From assembly GCA_021613335.1 (NCBI GenBank), contig JAJTWR010000448.1, forward strand, positions 684,501 through 748,500: a stretch of 64,000 bases of DNA, given 5' to 3'. Both the position numbers and the translations under genes were made by a program. The notes beneath the pieces are model-generated. The model had not been told where the DNA came from. It ran no database searches and saw only the letters and a list, made by a program, of their open reading frames with translations. Source of the stretch: Whitmania pigra. Lineage: Eukaryota; Annelida; Clitellata; Hirudinida; Haemopidae. This document shows positions 9,304 to 22,900 of the stretch, in pieces (position 1 is the first letter of the stretch; each line of letters begins with the position of its first letter).

Positions 9304-11656
9304 TTTACAGTTCTATCAAATATACATAATAAAAATTTATTATTCTTTCAATAAAGTATTATATTTAGCAAGGTATTAAAAATCGCTGTTGCATTCGGAA
9401 AACTTTGAAACAATGTTACGGCTTATTAAAATTGTAATTAACATAATACACACAATGTTTGTGTAGATTTAAATATGTATTTAAAAAAAACTGATTTTCC
9501 TAGCCCTTTTTAATTGCATTAATATGAAAAAAATAAAAGGAAATAAACGCGACTGATCATGTTAATCGTATTCCAATTAACTTAAGTGATTGGTTTCATG
9601 CTTGAATGCTACAGTTGATTTTGGACTAAACTTTATTTTATCTTTCAAACATGGATATTGTTCTTAAGTTTCCTTCGGTCGAAAATCTTTTGCTGGTCCA
9701 CAAGCAGTCTGGGTTAAACATAACAGTAGATCTTCTTCAGTTTTTATAACAAAATTTATTTATCGATATATATATATATATTTCGCTAAGGTGCGCCATG
9801 TGTATTTAAAATTGTATTTTTATTTTTAGCTTGTTTTAATTCAGGATAATTAGATAATAGATAATTAGTCGCCATCTTTCGAAAAAAAGTGAAATAAGAA
9901 TCAAATGGATCAGATTCTGATCAAATAGCTTCAGTTTGTGCAAAGACATAAAGAAGATAGATCATTTTACCCCAAAACAGTGTGCAATTGATCTATAATA
10001 TGTGGCATTTTTCTATATTTTGACCCTGTAAAAGTTCGTCTCGTGCAAATTAAGTGCCTCGACCAGCATGCGTTCAATTTTCAAGACGGCCACAAATGGC
10101 TTCAATCTGATCAAATTTGCATTTTCTATGTCGGTGCGATCTTCCTTCCCAGTGATGCTGTTTCCCAGTACGGTCTTAGCTTCCCTCCAACTATCAAGGC
10201 ATTTAACAAAATAGAGTTCTAGTCTTTCTTAAGCAACAACACTAATACTTGAACATTGTGACGAAGTTTTATTTTTAAATAGGAGTGAATGATAAATTGG
10301 CTACTTAAACGGATGATCGCTGTACTAAACTGGCACTAAGTTGAACAAAGTGCTCAAATCGATCAATTGATTCTCAGATAAAACTTGAGTTTATGAGATC
10401 TTCAGTTGAGTTAAAATTCTTTATAATTTGTACGGTGTTATTATAAGTTAAAAATTTAAAATTAAAAATAAAATAAAATTATGTGAATAGGCATTTTTTT
10501 CGCACAGCACATCTGTTATATACACTTATTAGCATAAGACGAAGTACCAGAGGATACATTGTGACTTTTGCCTGTTTGTTGTACATATCGCGTCGACTCT
10601 GCATAAAGGTACGCAAATAAATTCTCTACAGATAAAAATTATGCTTAGAAAATTCAGAAAACGCCAATCAATTGCGATTTTATCTTGTTTTCTATCTTCT
10701 GAGACAATTGTGTTTTAATCATGCCTGTTCGGTCATCTGACTCGTCATCGTGACTTCTGGGTTCGCGGTTGACACCCCCTTTTGCTTCAAATCGTGTCAC
10801 TCTTTTAAAGTTTTTTAGAAACTTCTTCTGGTAAGTTAAGTGAATTAATCTCGGAAATTCTTAAACTGCGAGTTACCTCTGTGTCACAAAAGAAGTTTTC
10901 ATTGTCTGTCAGAGATAACAAGTTCACTTTAATAACCTTTGGCATCCCTGGTGAGAATGATAAGCGGATGTGCTTGTAGAAATTAGTTGTGGTGTATTTT
11001 TGATGAAATTTGCTGGGTTCATATCATTTGTTTAGGTCGATTTCATGTACGATATGTGATTAGAATATTTAGGCAGGTGACATGATATTAAATTTTGCAA
11101 TAAGTTAATATCACATTTTGAACAGCTTTAATTTATTTCTTAAAGCAAGTTTGGTTGTCTTTGGTAGCCTGTACGTACATAAGGTCAACTGATTTGTTCA
11201 GTAAGTTAAAAGAGTTGACTTTTAAAATTAATGAGAAGTTAAATGGCATTGCCATTTTGAAAGCCTAACTAACAAGTTAATTAATTTATAACGGATCAAA
11301 TCTTGTTGTTATAACTACTTGTTACTCCAATTATGCTCCCATTTTTTATTGGATAATTTTAATTGCTTTACTGTTTAGTTCTGCTTGCATGTAGGTGTTG
11401 TCAAAATTGGTTTAAACTGACTCAACGCCAACAAAGCACTTGGCATTTTGTTTCTCAGAGTTTCTTGCATTCTTTAGTTGTGATGCTTCTCACTCGTTTG
11501 TTTTCGTATGGACAACTAACTGTTTAATACCAATTAACTAAATAGTTAGTTAGTAATAATCTCTAGTCTAGATAATCTTAGCTCAGATCGTTCGTAATTA
11601 TCGTCGTCAGAATTTCTACCCGGCCTCGTTCACCAGATATACGTAAAAATCCGGAA
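9304..11656. other. Intergenic region and Rab5 upstream flank
   Basis: Mostly AT-rich with no recognised gene, apart from a coding-like minus-strand stretch at 10013-10228. A short (TA)n tract lies near 9767. The last few hundred bases before 11657 should hold the Rab5 promoter and 5' UTR. No clear TATA box was identified. Confidence 0.4.
10013..10228 (-). pseudogene. Coding-like fragment of unknown origin
   Basis: A 72-codon open stretch without an early ATG on the minus strand. Composition is protein-like: YFVKCLDSWREAKTVLGN, then ANLIRLKPFVAVLKIERM and LVEALNLHETNF. The segment is richer in G+C than its surroundings. I do not recognise the family. It could be an exon of an undetected gene or a retrocopy fragment. 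Confidence 0.3.
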
Positions 11657-11849
11657 ATGGCCGCATCGAACAGAAGCTCCGTTAATCCGCGCGAGACCAA
11701 CGGCATTCCCCAGCAGACCAAGGCCTGCCAGTTCAAGCTCGTCCTCCTGGGAGAGTCGGCCGTCGGCAAGTCCAGTCTGGTGCTGAGGTTTGTCAAGGGG
11801 CAGTTCCACGAGTACCAGGAAAGCACCATTGGGGGTAGGTGGATTGGGT

Positions 11850-11887
<38 letters not shown>

Positions 11888-14400
11888 TGTTCAAAAAGTT
11901 TGTTTATGTCGTTAGGGAGGGCAAAATGTTAATTAGCTGTAGTTCGTTGGAGTGGATTGGAATTGTTTGTTTTCATTCCTGATTCAATTCTTGATGGCCA
12001 ATTGTCTTGAAACTTGCGGTAGTGTATCGGTTGTTATTATTACGTTATCATTAAATGGATACAAGCTGTTGTATGCTTGCTAATCTGTAAGTTTAAATGT
12101 ACTACTATGGTGATCTTAGTCATTGTTTAAGGAATATGTTCCAAATCTGAACACATATATTGTGGATCTGAATTTTTATCGATATATACGCAAAAACATT
12201 TTTATTTTACATTCCTGCACACCGACTTTAATGCGATGATGATGCCACTTAACCGAGGTCGTACGACTTTGTGCGTCCTCTGCAATCGAAGATACTTTTC
12301 ATTGGATTAGCTCATCGTGGAAGCGGATTTAAGAGCACCGGATGTAGTGCTTGTCGAACGCTTGCAGGAAGTATTTTACGGTTGCTCGAATGACTGAATG
12401 ATTGAATTTCGATTGGGATTTCGTCAATTTCTGAGGGAAAGTGCCAAAAGCCCTTGCATTTGTGACAATGATTGTTCTGCCTTTTGTAACAACATTACGA
12501 AGCGTTATTATTGGTTAATAAATGACTGACTAATATTATCCTTATTAGTGCCTGGAATCTTTGTTTAGTATTTTTATGTAATTAAGATAAATTGTCAGCA
12601 TAGGCCACGAGGCGGATAAGCTGCACAGTCATTGACAATTGCCCTCCTAATAATAATAATAATAATAATAATAATAGTAATAATAATAATTAATGACCAG
12701 TACATCACCTAGAATTTTGTTAATTATTATTCGTCTTTAATTCCATACATCGCTTGTACGACATTCATCTCTTTTCTGCTCTTCCAGCCGCCTTCTTGAC
12801 TCAGACGGTCGTCTTGGACGACACGACTGTGAAGTTTGAGATTTGGGACACTGCAGGCCAGGAGAGGTACCACAGCCTTGCCCCCATGTATTACAGGGGC
12901 TCCCAGGCAGCCATCATCGTCTATGACATCACAAACCCAGTTAGTGGATTGTTGCTCATTTTGATATGTGGAAATTGTTTTGTGAGATAAAGTCTTTTTG
13001 AAATACGAACTTCAAGGAATTTAAGAAATACCTTTATTACTTAAATTGATTATAACGATTAATTGATCTATTGCAATAGTTAATTGGCTCAATAATGAAT
13101 TTAATTGACATTTAATTGATTTATGGATTACAACAACAATCATCAAACTGAGGAGAATATTTGATCTTCACCAGGATACCTTCACAAGGGCTAAGAATTG
13201 GGTCAGGGAGTTGCAGAGACAGGCGAGTCCAAACATCGTCATGGCATTGGCTGGAAACAAGGCCGACCTGGCCCAGAAAAGGATGGTGGAATATGCTGTT
13301 AGTGGTGCTTTTTAGGCTTTTACCTTGTGTTCGTGGATTCGCTACAAAGTGATTGTTGCTCATTATAGTTACTAATTATAATTATCATTAATGCCTTCAA
13401 TTCGAGTTAAAGAATTACACTGTCCTCGGTGTAATTACTGTTATTATATTTACCACCTGTAATTTTAACATCAACACTTTTAATTGTTTGCATCATCTTA
13501 CATCAACATCATTACCATAACCTCTGAATCTTACATCAACATCATTACTATAACCTCTGAATCTTACATCAACATCATTACCATAACCTCTGAATCTTAC
13601 ATCAACATCATTACCATAACCTCTGAATCTTACATCAACATCATTACCATAACCTTTGAATCTGATGTAATCATCAGGAGGCGCAGCAATATGCAGAAGA
13701 AAACAACCTACTTTTCATGGAAACGTCTGCCAAGACGGCCGTCAACGTCAACGACATCTTCCTCGCCATCGGTAAGCCCCTCCCTTGAATAAGTTATGTT
13801 GATTATTATGAAATAAATTAGGTTAATTGCCTTGGAAAACTCCATGGAATCCATGATAACTTGAATAAGTCTTTAATTTGTTATTAATCATTTTTGATTT
13901 TTGACTACCTCAAATAATAAAGCATCCAGGTTCACCATAATCAATATCAGTAAATAAATTGTGATTCTTGTTTACGCATCATGATTCTGGAATTATAAAT
14001 CGTAATATTAGTTATGGGAATTAATATTAATTTTTTCTTTATGCTTTAACCAAGTACTTTACGGCTTGGTTTATAAATTTATTATTACTAATTATTATTA
14101 TTATTCTCAGCTTGTGAAGACTTGTGGATGCTATTTTTTGTTAAAACTTTCATTCTGTTAGTTATTAGTTATCAAGGTTTTAATCAATGAATATTAAAGT
14201 ATTAGTAAAAGATTAGTAGACATTATGTTAATCAATTCGACCACCATATTTTAATCAGTTCAACAACCATACGTCAACCATTTCTTTTCTCCCCATCAGC
14301 CCGAAAGCTTCCCAAAAATGATGCAAGCAAACAGCTTCGCCCTCAGGGCGTCAACTTGAACCAGGCCGACCAACCGGCTTCCAGCGGCTGCTGTAAATAA
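11657..14400 (+). CDS. RAB5: Rab5 GTPase (5 exons)
   Basis: Early-endosome GTPase controlling endocytic vesicle docking and fusion. Exons: 11657-11834, 12788-12939, 13175-13297, 13678-13771, 14300-14400, which join in frame to 215 aa, the length of human RAB5A. Motifs: P-loop GESAVGKSS, the effector region after QESTIG with the Rab5-typical [37 protein letters not shown], and a C-terminal GCCK with the two prenylated Cys. Human Rab5 ends CCSN, so the tail is one residue shorter than usual. Introns 2 and 3 use the donor GTTAGT, and no other in-frame choice exists. Intron 1 carries two (AAT)n tracts and intron 3 a 33-bp minisatellite. Confidence 0.97.
11852..11888. repeat. (AAT)n microsatellite in Rab5 intron 1
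   Basis: About 12 AAT units, only 18 bp after the Rab5 exon 1 donor. Confidence 0.95.
12648..12690. repeat. (AAT)n microsatellite in Rab5 intron 1
   Basis: About 14 AAT units with one AGT interruption, near the 3' end of intron 1. Confidence 0.95.
13495..13665. repeat. 33-bp minisatellite next to Rab5 exon 4
   Basis: About five copies of a 33-bp unit containing ACATCAACATCATTAC and ATAACCTCTGAATCTT, nearly identical to each other. The array ends 12 bp before the exon 4 acceptor, so the branch point and pyrimidine-tract region of intron 3 derives partly from the repeat. Confidence 0.93.
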
Positions 14401-16079
14401 ACTCCAGATCCCATCCCCTCTGACATTCGACCAATGAAGTTCAAAATGTTGTATGGCTAACTCCTCCCTCTCTAAGTCTGGCCAACGAGAGTGGCTGGCA
14501 AAGAGGACACGACTTTCTCAAGATTGTTAAATTTGCATTTCCACACGTGGGCATGTTTGTGAGTGTGTGTGCGTGTGTGTATCACCTAGTTAAAAATGTC
14601 ACAAGTGTACTATTTTGCTATGATGTTTTATTTTTGCTGAGAGTTTGAGGCGCAAAAAAACATAGTCGCATGTTCGCATCGCCGCTTCGCTCGCATGTTT
14701 CAATTACGTGAGGCTCTGCTTTCTGTAAAACGGAAATTATTTTTGGACCGATAGGTTGGATACTTTCATTCTTTTCTGATTCCTCGATTCGATTGGCCAC
14801 CCAACGAATCCCAAGCTTAGCAGCGATTGGCTTCATTTTATGCAGAAATCAAAGCCTACTGGCACGAGCGTTTTGCGTTTCGTTCGGGTTGTTCAACTCG
14901 CAAAGAATCCCGCAACCTCTCGTCACAGTGGCCATCCCGTAGCTATCCTCCTAATCCGACCGGGTCAGAAACGTATCCTCCGGACCACCGTCGCAGATGT
15001 TGCTAACGTTCTATATACGTGGCACGTATTCAATTTTTCGATTAAAATTCAATTTGTTCAATTTATTTTGCAAAACAATACGACTCGTGAATCTTTCTTA
15101 TGTTTCGGGTTCTTTAACTTTTCTTTTACTCCAACATTCAAATTCAGTTGATTGAGACTAAGTTCTCGATTTTTAATAGAGGAATAGTTCTTGAATAAAT
15201 TGGGACAGAACCGCAGAGGCATTCGAAGGCCGGTTGGAATCAAAAATTGATAAATTTCGTGCGAACTATAATTTGCAACAAAAACAGTAGAAAAATCAAA
15301 ACCCGATAGGTCAAAGGTTGTCATGGCACATTTGCCCATTTGCCTCTGGTGGCCTTGTAACGAATGCCACATTTTTATCCATGTCAAAAATTAATTATAT
15401 GTGGCTGCGACTGACCAATAAAAATCAGACTCAAGTTCATGTTTATAATTTCCAGACGGGCAAGATGCACTGATCCAACTGCTATTGCACGTCACAACCA
15501 GTCCTAAGAGTAACTTCTTCTCGAGTGAAATATAAACAAATTATTCGATGAATCAAATCAAAATATTTTATTGACGAATTTTGAAAACAAAAAGCAGATG
15601 GAAAATAATATAAAGCACAATAATGAAGAACGTAGGCTGCAGAAATGAAAGTTTCAATGGAACACGGCAGGTCGAACAAAAATGAACGGAACACGAACGA
15701 TCCTCTCGCTATTGACATCAAGTGCAACTGGCAAACTACAGGCGTCAGACATGGTAGAAATGAATGAATGAATAAATATGTGTAACAAAAATTAATAGAC
15801 CACTTCGCATCACGTAACTAACAGTAATCGTTGCTTTTATTCCATCAGCATTGAGGAAGTGTAAAACGCAGAGTGTAAAAATAATTCACTTCGATGATTT
15901 TCTTTGGGCATCACCAGAAAGCTCGGTGTGGAAAGACAGATGGACAGTTAGATGGTAAGGTTAAAATAGAATGAATAAAGAGATGAAAATCAACTAAGTA
16001 AAGGCCTTATAAAAAAAAACAGATAAATAAATAATATATTTTTATTTATATTTATGTATGCGTGTGAAGTTTGACAAAA
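14401..16079. other. Rab5 3' UTR and amphiphysin downstream flank
   Basis: Follows the Rab5 stop. It contains a short GT-rich tract (14560-14580) and no recognised gene. Several open frames on both strands (14618-15387) have no family resemblance. The convergent 3' ends of Rab5 (+) and amphiphysin (-) lie in this stretch. Confidence 0.4.
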
Positions 16080-16084
16080 CAGCA

Positions 16085-16500
16085 CTCAATGCAACTTGAT
16101 ATCACTACAGTGGTTAGGAATTTAATGATAATGGTGATGATAACAATAATGATAACGTTAGTGATGATAATTATGACAACAACAACAATAATAACGTTGG
16201 TGATGATAATGATGACAACAACAACAATAATAATGTTGGTGATGATAATATTGGCAATCAATAATAAGTGTTGGCGATGTTAATGATGATGATGATGATG
16301 ATGACAACAGTAGTAATGACAGTAGTAATAATAATGTTGGTGATGATAATGATGACAACAACAATAATAATAATGTTAGTGATGATAATGATGACAACAA
16401 CAATAATAATAATGTTAGTGATGATAATGATGATAACAGCAATAAGTGCTGGTGATGTTAATGATGATGATGATGACAGTAGTAACGACAGCGATTTTTG
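16085..16500. repeat. Degenerate GAT/AAT/GAC-rich repeat tract
   Basis: Tandem ~57-bp modules made of GATGATAATGATGACAACAA and AATAATAATGTT(A/G)GT segments, repeated several times with variation. It lies in the 3' flank or 3' UTR of amphiphysin. The open frames over it are repeat artefacts. Confidence 0.9.
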
Positions 16501-16920
16501 TAGAAAAATATGATTCCTCGGTTATTTTTAATAGTGCCTACGTTTCCCACGACCCACTGCTGCTGTATTTATCACAAGGCCTTCTCATTGGATGTTAATG
16601 TCGCACTTCGTAATAATGGTAATAATAACAATTATAATAAAGTATTTAAAGTATTACTCATAGTCATCATAATCACGTTTCAAGATTCCTTTAACTCATC
16701 ACTTTCACTCGTGAGCATACGCACGCACGCACAGACAGACTCACATACACACGTCTCCAAACTGACCAAAACCGACCCATACGATTGGACGACGAGCAAC
16801 CAATCGAGAAACCCAAACAGCTCATGAATATTCACAACTGACTGAAGCGACAAAAAGTACTGGAGTGGTCTGACGTGGAATCATCGAAGGGCATCGCGAT
16901 AAGTTCAAGAGGTCAAAAGG

Positions 16921-17366
16921 TCATTCGATCCGGGTCGTGAAGTTCTCCGGGAACACACCTCTCTCCCTGCTGGTCTCCTTCACACCCATGAGCCACCCCT
17001 CGTCCTGTTGTAATGAATTGTAAATGTTGTAAAGGTGATGTAGTTTTAAAGTGGTATGTGTAATAATAATAATAATAATAGTAATAATAATAATAATAAT
17101 AATATAATAATAATAATAACATTGCTTGATTGGCATTGGTACCATCAAATCAATCGATTGACATTCAATCACCTGATCATCGGGGTCATCAAAAGGCACC
17201 ACTGTGATCACTTCACCAGCGTCGAACGTCAGTTCATCCGTGTCCTCTCCCACATAATTATGCGTGGCCTTCACCTTGGGATTAAAAGTTCTTTAGTATT
17301 AATAATAATATTATCAATACTTTTTATTATTATTATTATCAATATTTTTATTATTATTATTATCAA

Positions 17367-17420
<54 letters not shown>

Positions 17421-19938
17421 CGTTTACTACTTTAAATATTAACCAAACACTTAACAGATGCAGCAACCGTTATTTCGAATAATCAACACCTCACTCAAAA
17501 CCCACTCATACACATCAATGCAACCAACCCTGAACAGCACCCTATTGCTGGGCACAATCCCCTGGTGCTTGGGTACGGGGATGTCGTAAGCCTCACCATC
17601 ATCCTGACCCGCGGACTCTGCGACCTTCGCAGGTCCCTCATGCGTGCTGTCGTTCGTCGGAGTTTCCTCTGAATTAGGAGTCGAATGGATGGTAGGGACC
17701 TCCGTCTCTCCAAGTGCAGCGGCCTTTTTGATTTCAGGGGTCAAGGCAGGTGACGACGACAGTTCTTCGGGTACGTCGATGTTCGACTTTTCTTTTTCTT
17801 TTTCTTCTTCTTCTTCTTCTGGTTTCTCGTGTTCTTCCTCTTTCGAATCGCCGTTGGTCGAGGGCTGTTCGCAGCCATCGGGGGGAGGATTGTCGGTGTC
17901 GACGGTGCCACTTTTGCGATTCCTTTCGGCAACGACATTCTGTAAGACGAGTGACAACAAACAAGGTGGTCAATTTTATCATCATCATCATCATCATCAC
18001 CATCGTCGTCGTCATCATCATCATCATCATCATTTCTTCGACTTCACTATCCGTCAACATGTTCATCATTTTCGACAACATAATTAATGCCATGTTATAT
18101 TGATTCAACAAACAGAACCACTAGAGACAATTATTTAATTAGCAATAAATAAACATTACTATTGCTACAATTGACAAATCCCTTGTCATCATCACCATCA
18201 CCATTATGATCATCATCACCACCACCATCATAATCATCATCGACAGAAGACACCCAAATCAGCCCCTGACCTGATAGGTTGGGGCAGGAACAGCTGGCGA
18301 CATCATCGGCTTAAGTTTGGGCTTGCCATGCTGTGGGGAATCCCCAGGAGTGGTTGGCCGGTCTTCAGTAGTGGGCTCCAATTTGTCACCCGTGAGATGC
18401 GGTAGAGTTGTGTCAACAGTAACAACTGTGGTAATAATTAATTTTGATCAACGTAACTGATTTTTAATTAATTGTAAACGCTGAGGCTGAGGAGGAGTTA
18501 TAGCATCAATGATTCAATAATTTGCTTAAATACAAAACAATGTTTTACTGTTAGTAAATTGTCTAAATGCAAATTAATACTAGTAATAATTCGTTTAAAT
18601 GCAAACCAACGTTAGTAATAATTCGTTTAAATACAAACCAACGTTAGTAATAATTCGTTTAAATACAAACCAACGTTAGTAATAATTCGTTTAAATACAA
18701 ACCAACATTAGTAATAATTCGTTTAAATACAAACCAACATTAGTAATAATTCGTTTAAATACAAACCAACATTAGTAATAATTCGTTTAAATACAAACCA
18801 ACATTAGTAATAATTCGTTTAAATACAAACCAACGTTAGTAATAATTCGTTTAAATACAAACCAACGTTAGTAATAATTCGTTTAAATACAAACCAACGT
18901 TAGTAACAATTCGTTTAAATACAAACCAACGTTAGTAATAATTCGTTTAAATACAAACCAACGTTAGTAACAATTCGTTTAAATACAAAACAATCACATT
19001 CTCCGATTGGTTATTCACCGTCGTTGTTTGCCGACTGGTTCTTCAGACTCGAGCGCAACTTGTGCTGTGGCACCAACATCCTGTGGGCGACCTTGAAGTC
19101 GAGGTCGATGTACCTCTGGTCCTCGTCCACGGAATGCGACCTTCGTCAGTTCAAGGACGTTTATTCAAAATTACTAATGACGCTAATATTTGCTAATATT
19201 TGTGTTATTATTTTTATTATTTATCGTTTTATCTTTAATTTGCGATTACTTACGACATAAAATTATAAAACTATTACTGTCAACAAAACAGCCATCAACA
19301 CAACCATCATCACCATCACCGCAAACATCATCATCATCATCATCATCGTCATCACAACAACCTCTGGGCAGCTTCGGAACCATCATCAGCACAGGGTACT
19401 CTGAACTTGTCAGCATCCTCCTTGAGTTTCTCGACGGCAATGTCCATCACTTTCTTCACCTTTCAATCAATCAATCAATCAAATCAAACATGAGCCAACC
19501 AATAAAACATCCAAATTGTACCAGTTTACCAAATTAAAATAAGTAAAAAAATAAAATTACAGAAGTAATAAAGCAATGACGATGTTTTCACATTTATACA
19601 GTGGAAAATGATCATGATGGCTATGATGATGACGACGACGACGATGATGATGATAATGATCCAAAAGACAACCAACCATGATGGAGTTCTTGTGAAAGTC
19701 AATTTCAGCGCCAATGAGTCCATGAAAGGCAGACGACAGGACGTGGACTCGACTGTTGAGTCGTTATTGAACAATGAAACTTTATTTTCATCACCATTGC
19801 TATCATCATCACTATCAGCAAGTCAATTATTTCTAAAGTCATTACAATCATTTTCAGAATATTTACTGAGTAAGTATTTACTTGAGAAGCTTTGCAAACA
19901 AACCATAAAACTGTAATTATAAATAACAACAACAACAC

Positions 19939-19971
<33 letters not shown>

Positions 19972-22900
19972 TAATATAATAATAATAACTATAATGATAA
20001 TAATAATAATATAATAATAATAATAATAATCCAGCCCACAACTAGTGCCCTGAGATAGGGGTTCCACGTTAATGTTAGTAACTTCACATCCTATTCAGAT
20101 ACACAAGACACACAAATGATTGGCTAAACAGAAACGGAACTCAGGTTGGCAGAATGGGTATGGCGGTCGTCATAAGGTGTCGTGTTCGAAACCCAGCCTG
20201 TACTGCAAGAAGCTCCAATGAAATTGAGTATTAATTAATTCCAAATTAATTAATTAATTACTAATAATTAATAAATTACAAAAAATTACTTAATAATTAA
20301 TAAATAAATAATTATTAATTAATTAAGCACCTCTTATGAAATGAAGACAGTTCCTCGATGATGCTCGAGTTGATGGTCTCGTAAATGTGTTTGGCCTCGT
20401 TCAGTTCTTCAAGAGCCTGATAAATGTTACAAGATATCTCCATCATCACCATCATCATCCTCAACAATATCATCATCATCATCCTCAACAATATCATCAT
20501 CCTCATCTTCAACAATATCATCATCATCATCCTCAACGATATCATCACCATTATCATCATCATCACCGTCATAACCTGACCTTTGCAATTTTGTTATCGT
20601 CCATCTTCTTGGCACTGGACACGGAGTCATGGTTGTGTCTGGCGCTGTCGTAGTCGGTCAGCTTTCTCTTCCTTTTTGCCATTTTCTCCTGAAGACGAAG
20701 CGTTCAAATGTTTTAACGACCTCGATTATTACGACCTTCAACAACAACGATGACAATGTGAAATAGTTGGAATAGTTGCATATTGTGGAGTTTTTTTTTT
20801 TTGTAGGAGAAAAATAAAACAAGCAACAATACAGAAACATAATTTAACAATAATAATAATAACAATGACATAAATTATAACTTAATTGCAATAGCAACAA
20901 AAACTATAGCAGCACTTTTTTCATGGTGACGTTAACGCAGTTTAATAATTGCAAATTTCAATCACGAATTTCTGATTATAAAAACTGCCTTGTAAAAAAC
21001 ATATTCACCGGTAATTATAATTATAAAACCTGCTTAGTAATTACAAAAAACATATCCACCCATAATTATAATTACAAATCCTGCTTTATAATTACAAAAA
21101 AAAATACAAACAACATGAAATTATAAAACCCATAGTTATAAATTACAAAACCCATAATTATAATTACAAAACCTGCTTTATAATTACAAAACCTGTTTTA
21201 TAATTACAAAACCCATAATTAAAATTACAAAACCCGCCTTATACTTCGGGAAGAGAGCGATGTAGTTGTTCAGAGGTATCACGGTCAGCTCGTCAACGTG
21301 CGACAAATAACCGTCCCAAGTCCCTACGACCTCCTGAATTAATTTTAATCGGCCAATCAGGAGCTCTTAGAACCTTAATCAGCATAATTTATGCAAATTT
21401 TAAGCAATTGAACTACAACCAGAAATTATCAGTTCAGATAGGAGAGAATTTGAGCAATTTCAAGCTCTCACGTAAAGCTATCAAGTAAAACTCACTCATT
21501 CATTCATTCATTTATCCACTTGTTTACTCATTCATTCATTCATTTATCCACTTGTTTACTCATTCATTCATTCACTCATTCAAATTCAATTCACTCAAAG
21601 CTCGACTGACCTCGTAAGCAGCACAGAAATCCGTGTATCCGAGCCAGTCCGCGCTGTAAACCTCCTTCATCGTTCGGTAGAGAGAGGAACTTGCCAGGGA
21701 CATATCTGTTGGATGGTGGAACCCGGGAAGGCATTGGGTGAATGAATGAATGAAAGAAGTGTGGAACAAATTAATGAATGAATGATGGAATTAATGAATG
21801 GACAATGGAAGGAATGAACGAATGAATGAAGAAGGAACAAATGCATTGAACGAGTGAGCCTTATTTAGCCTTATTATTAATAAATGTTAAATTGGCAGTT
21901 ATGGTCAGCCATTGAGCAAGCAAAGTAATAACATTAAAAATAACTTTTTTAATAACATTAAATTGAACAAATGAGTAATAATTAGTTTCAGTTTCATTTT
22001 TCAGTTGCAATGGTCCATCCTGGTTCCTTACTTGGAACCCCCTGACTGTTTGCAAGATGCAGAAGGAAAGAAGGAAGGAAGAAAGTGTACAAGGTCACAT
22101 CTCAAAGTCAAGTTATGCAGGATGCATATTTATAAATTATAAATTATAATGATACACATCCCTAGGCTGTTTTAGAGGAAATCTAGAAGTTCTAACAATA
22201 TGCTGATGAGCTGGTCAATGAATTGTGATGAGTGTGAAGGTGATGATGATGATGATGATGATGAAATCTTATCAGAAACGTTAAACAATACAAAGAGTGT
22301 GTTCGCAAACTGCACTGGAAACTGATTCTAAACACAAAAATACAAGAATTATTGCTCGTGGCCGATTTTAACGTGAAGGTACTCATCACATGATTACAGC
22401 GGTCAAAATGATGTTGCTGATGATGATGAAAATGACAATAAATCCACGCCATTCCGTCTCCCTGAGGGGGCTTTAAAAGTCCACAACGGGCTCCCAAACG
22501 ACCCCTCGGCAGACGTGAAACGACAATTCGGGCTCACCTTTCAGCCGCTCCGAGTAGGTCTTCAAAACCTTCTGCAGCTTGTACGCGGTCACCTGGATTG
22601 ACGAACACGTTAATCTGAGGTGAGTCGGAGAGTGTGACGATAGTTGATGAAGTGATGAAGATAATGAATTGTGATAATGATTTTGATTAAGCGGTTATCA
22701 AGCAAGTGATAAGGAAAATTAAATTAACAATGAGTGCACTGTGGTGATGTTGAAGGATAAGATCATGATAATGATGACCGTGGTGATGATACTGACGGTG
22801 ATGATGAAGATGATAAGGTGCTAATACTGTGACTGTGTGTGTAGACTGTGATAATGATAAGACGACGACAATGGGGTCAGCAGTGATGATGATTATTATG

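Noticed and set aside
14840..15151. 103-codon open frame downstream of Rab5
   Set aside because: No family resemblance, overlaps other open frames on the opposite strand, and sits in the probable Rab5 3' UTR.
16052..16513. Several long open frames rich in Met/Ile/Leu
   Set aside because: They are translations of GAT/AAT repeats and have no conserved sequence.
17056..17442. 128-codon open frame of Asn and Ile runs
   Set aside because: Translation of AAT/ATT microsatellites on the non-coding strand of the amphiphysin SH3 exons.
18590..18990. Regularly repeated 32-bp units resembling a CRISPR array
   Set aside because: Units are directly adjacent with no unique spacers, and the locus is an intron of an animal gene. 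It is a minisatellite.
21239..21245. GTATAAG as the amphiphysin exon 5 donor
   Set aside because: It leaves a two-base remainder, and both possible acceptors of exon 6 are in phase 0, so the frame would break.
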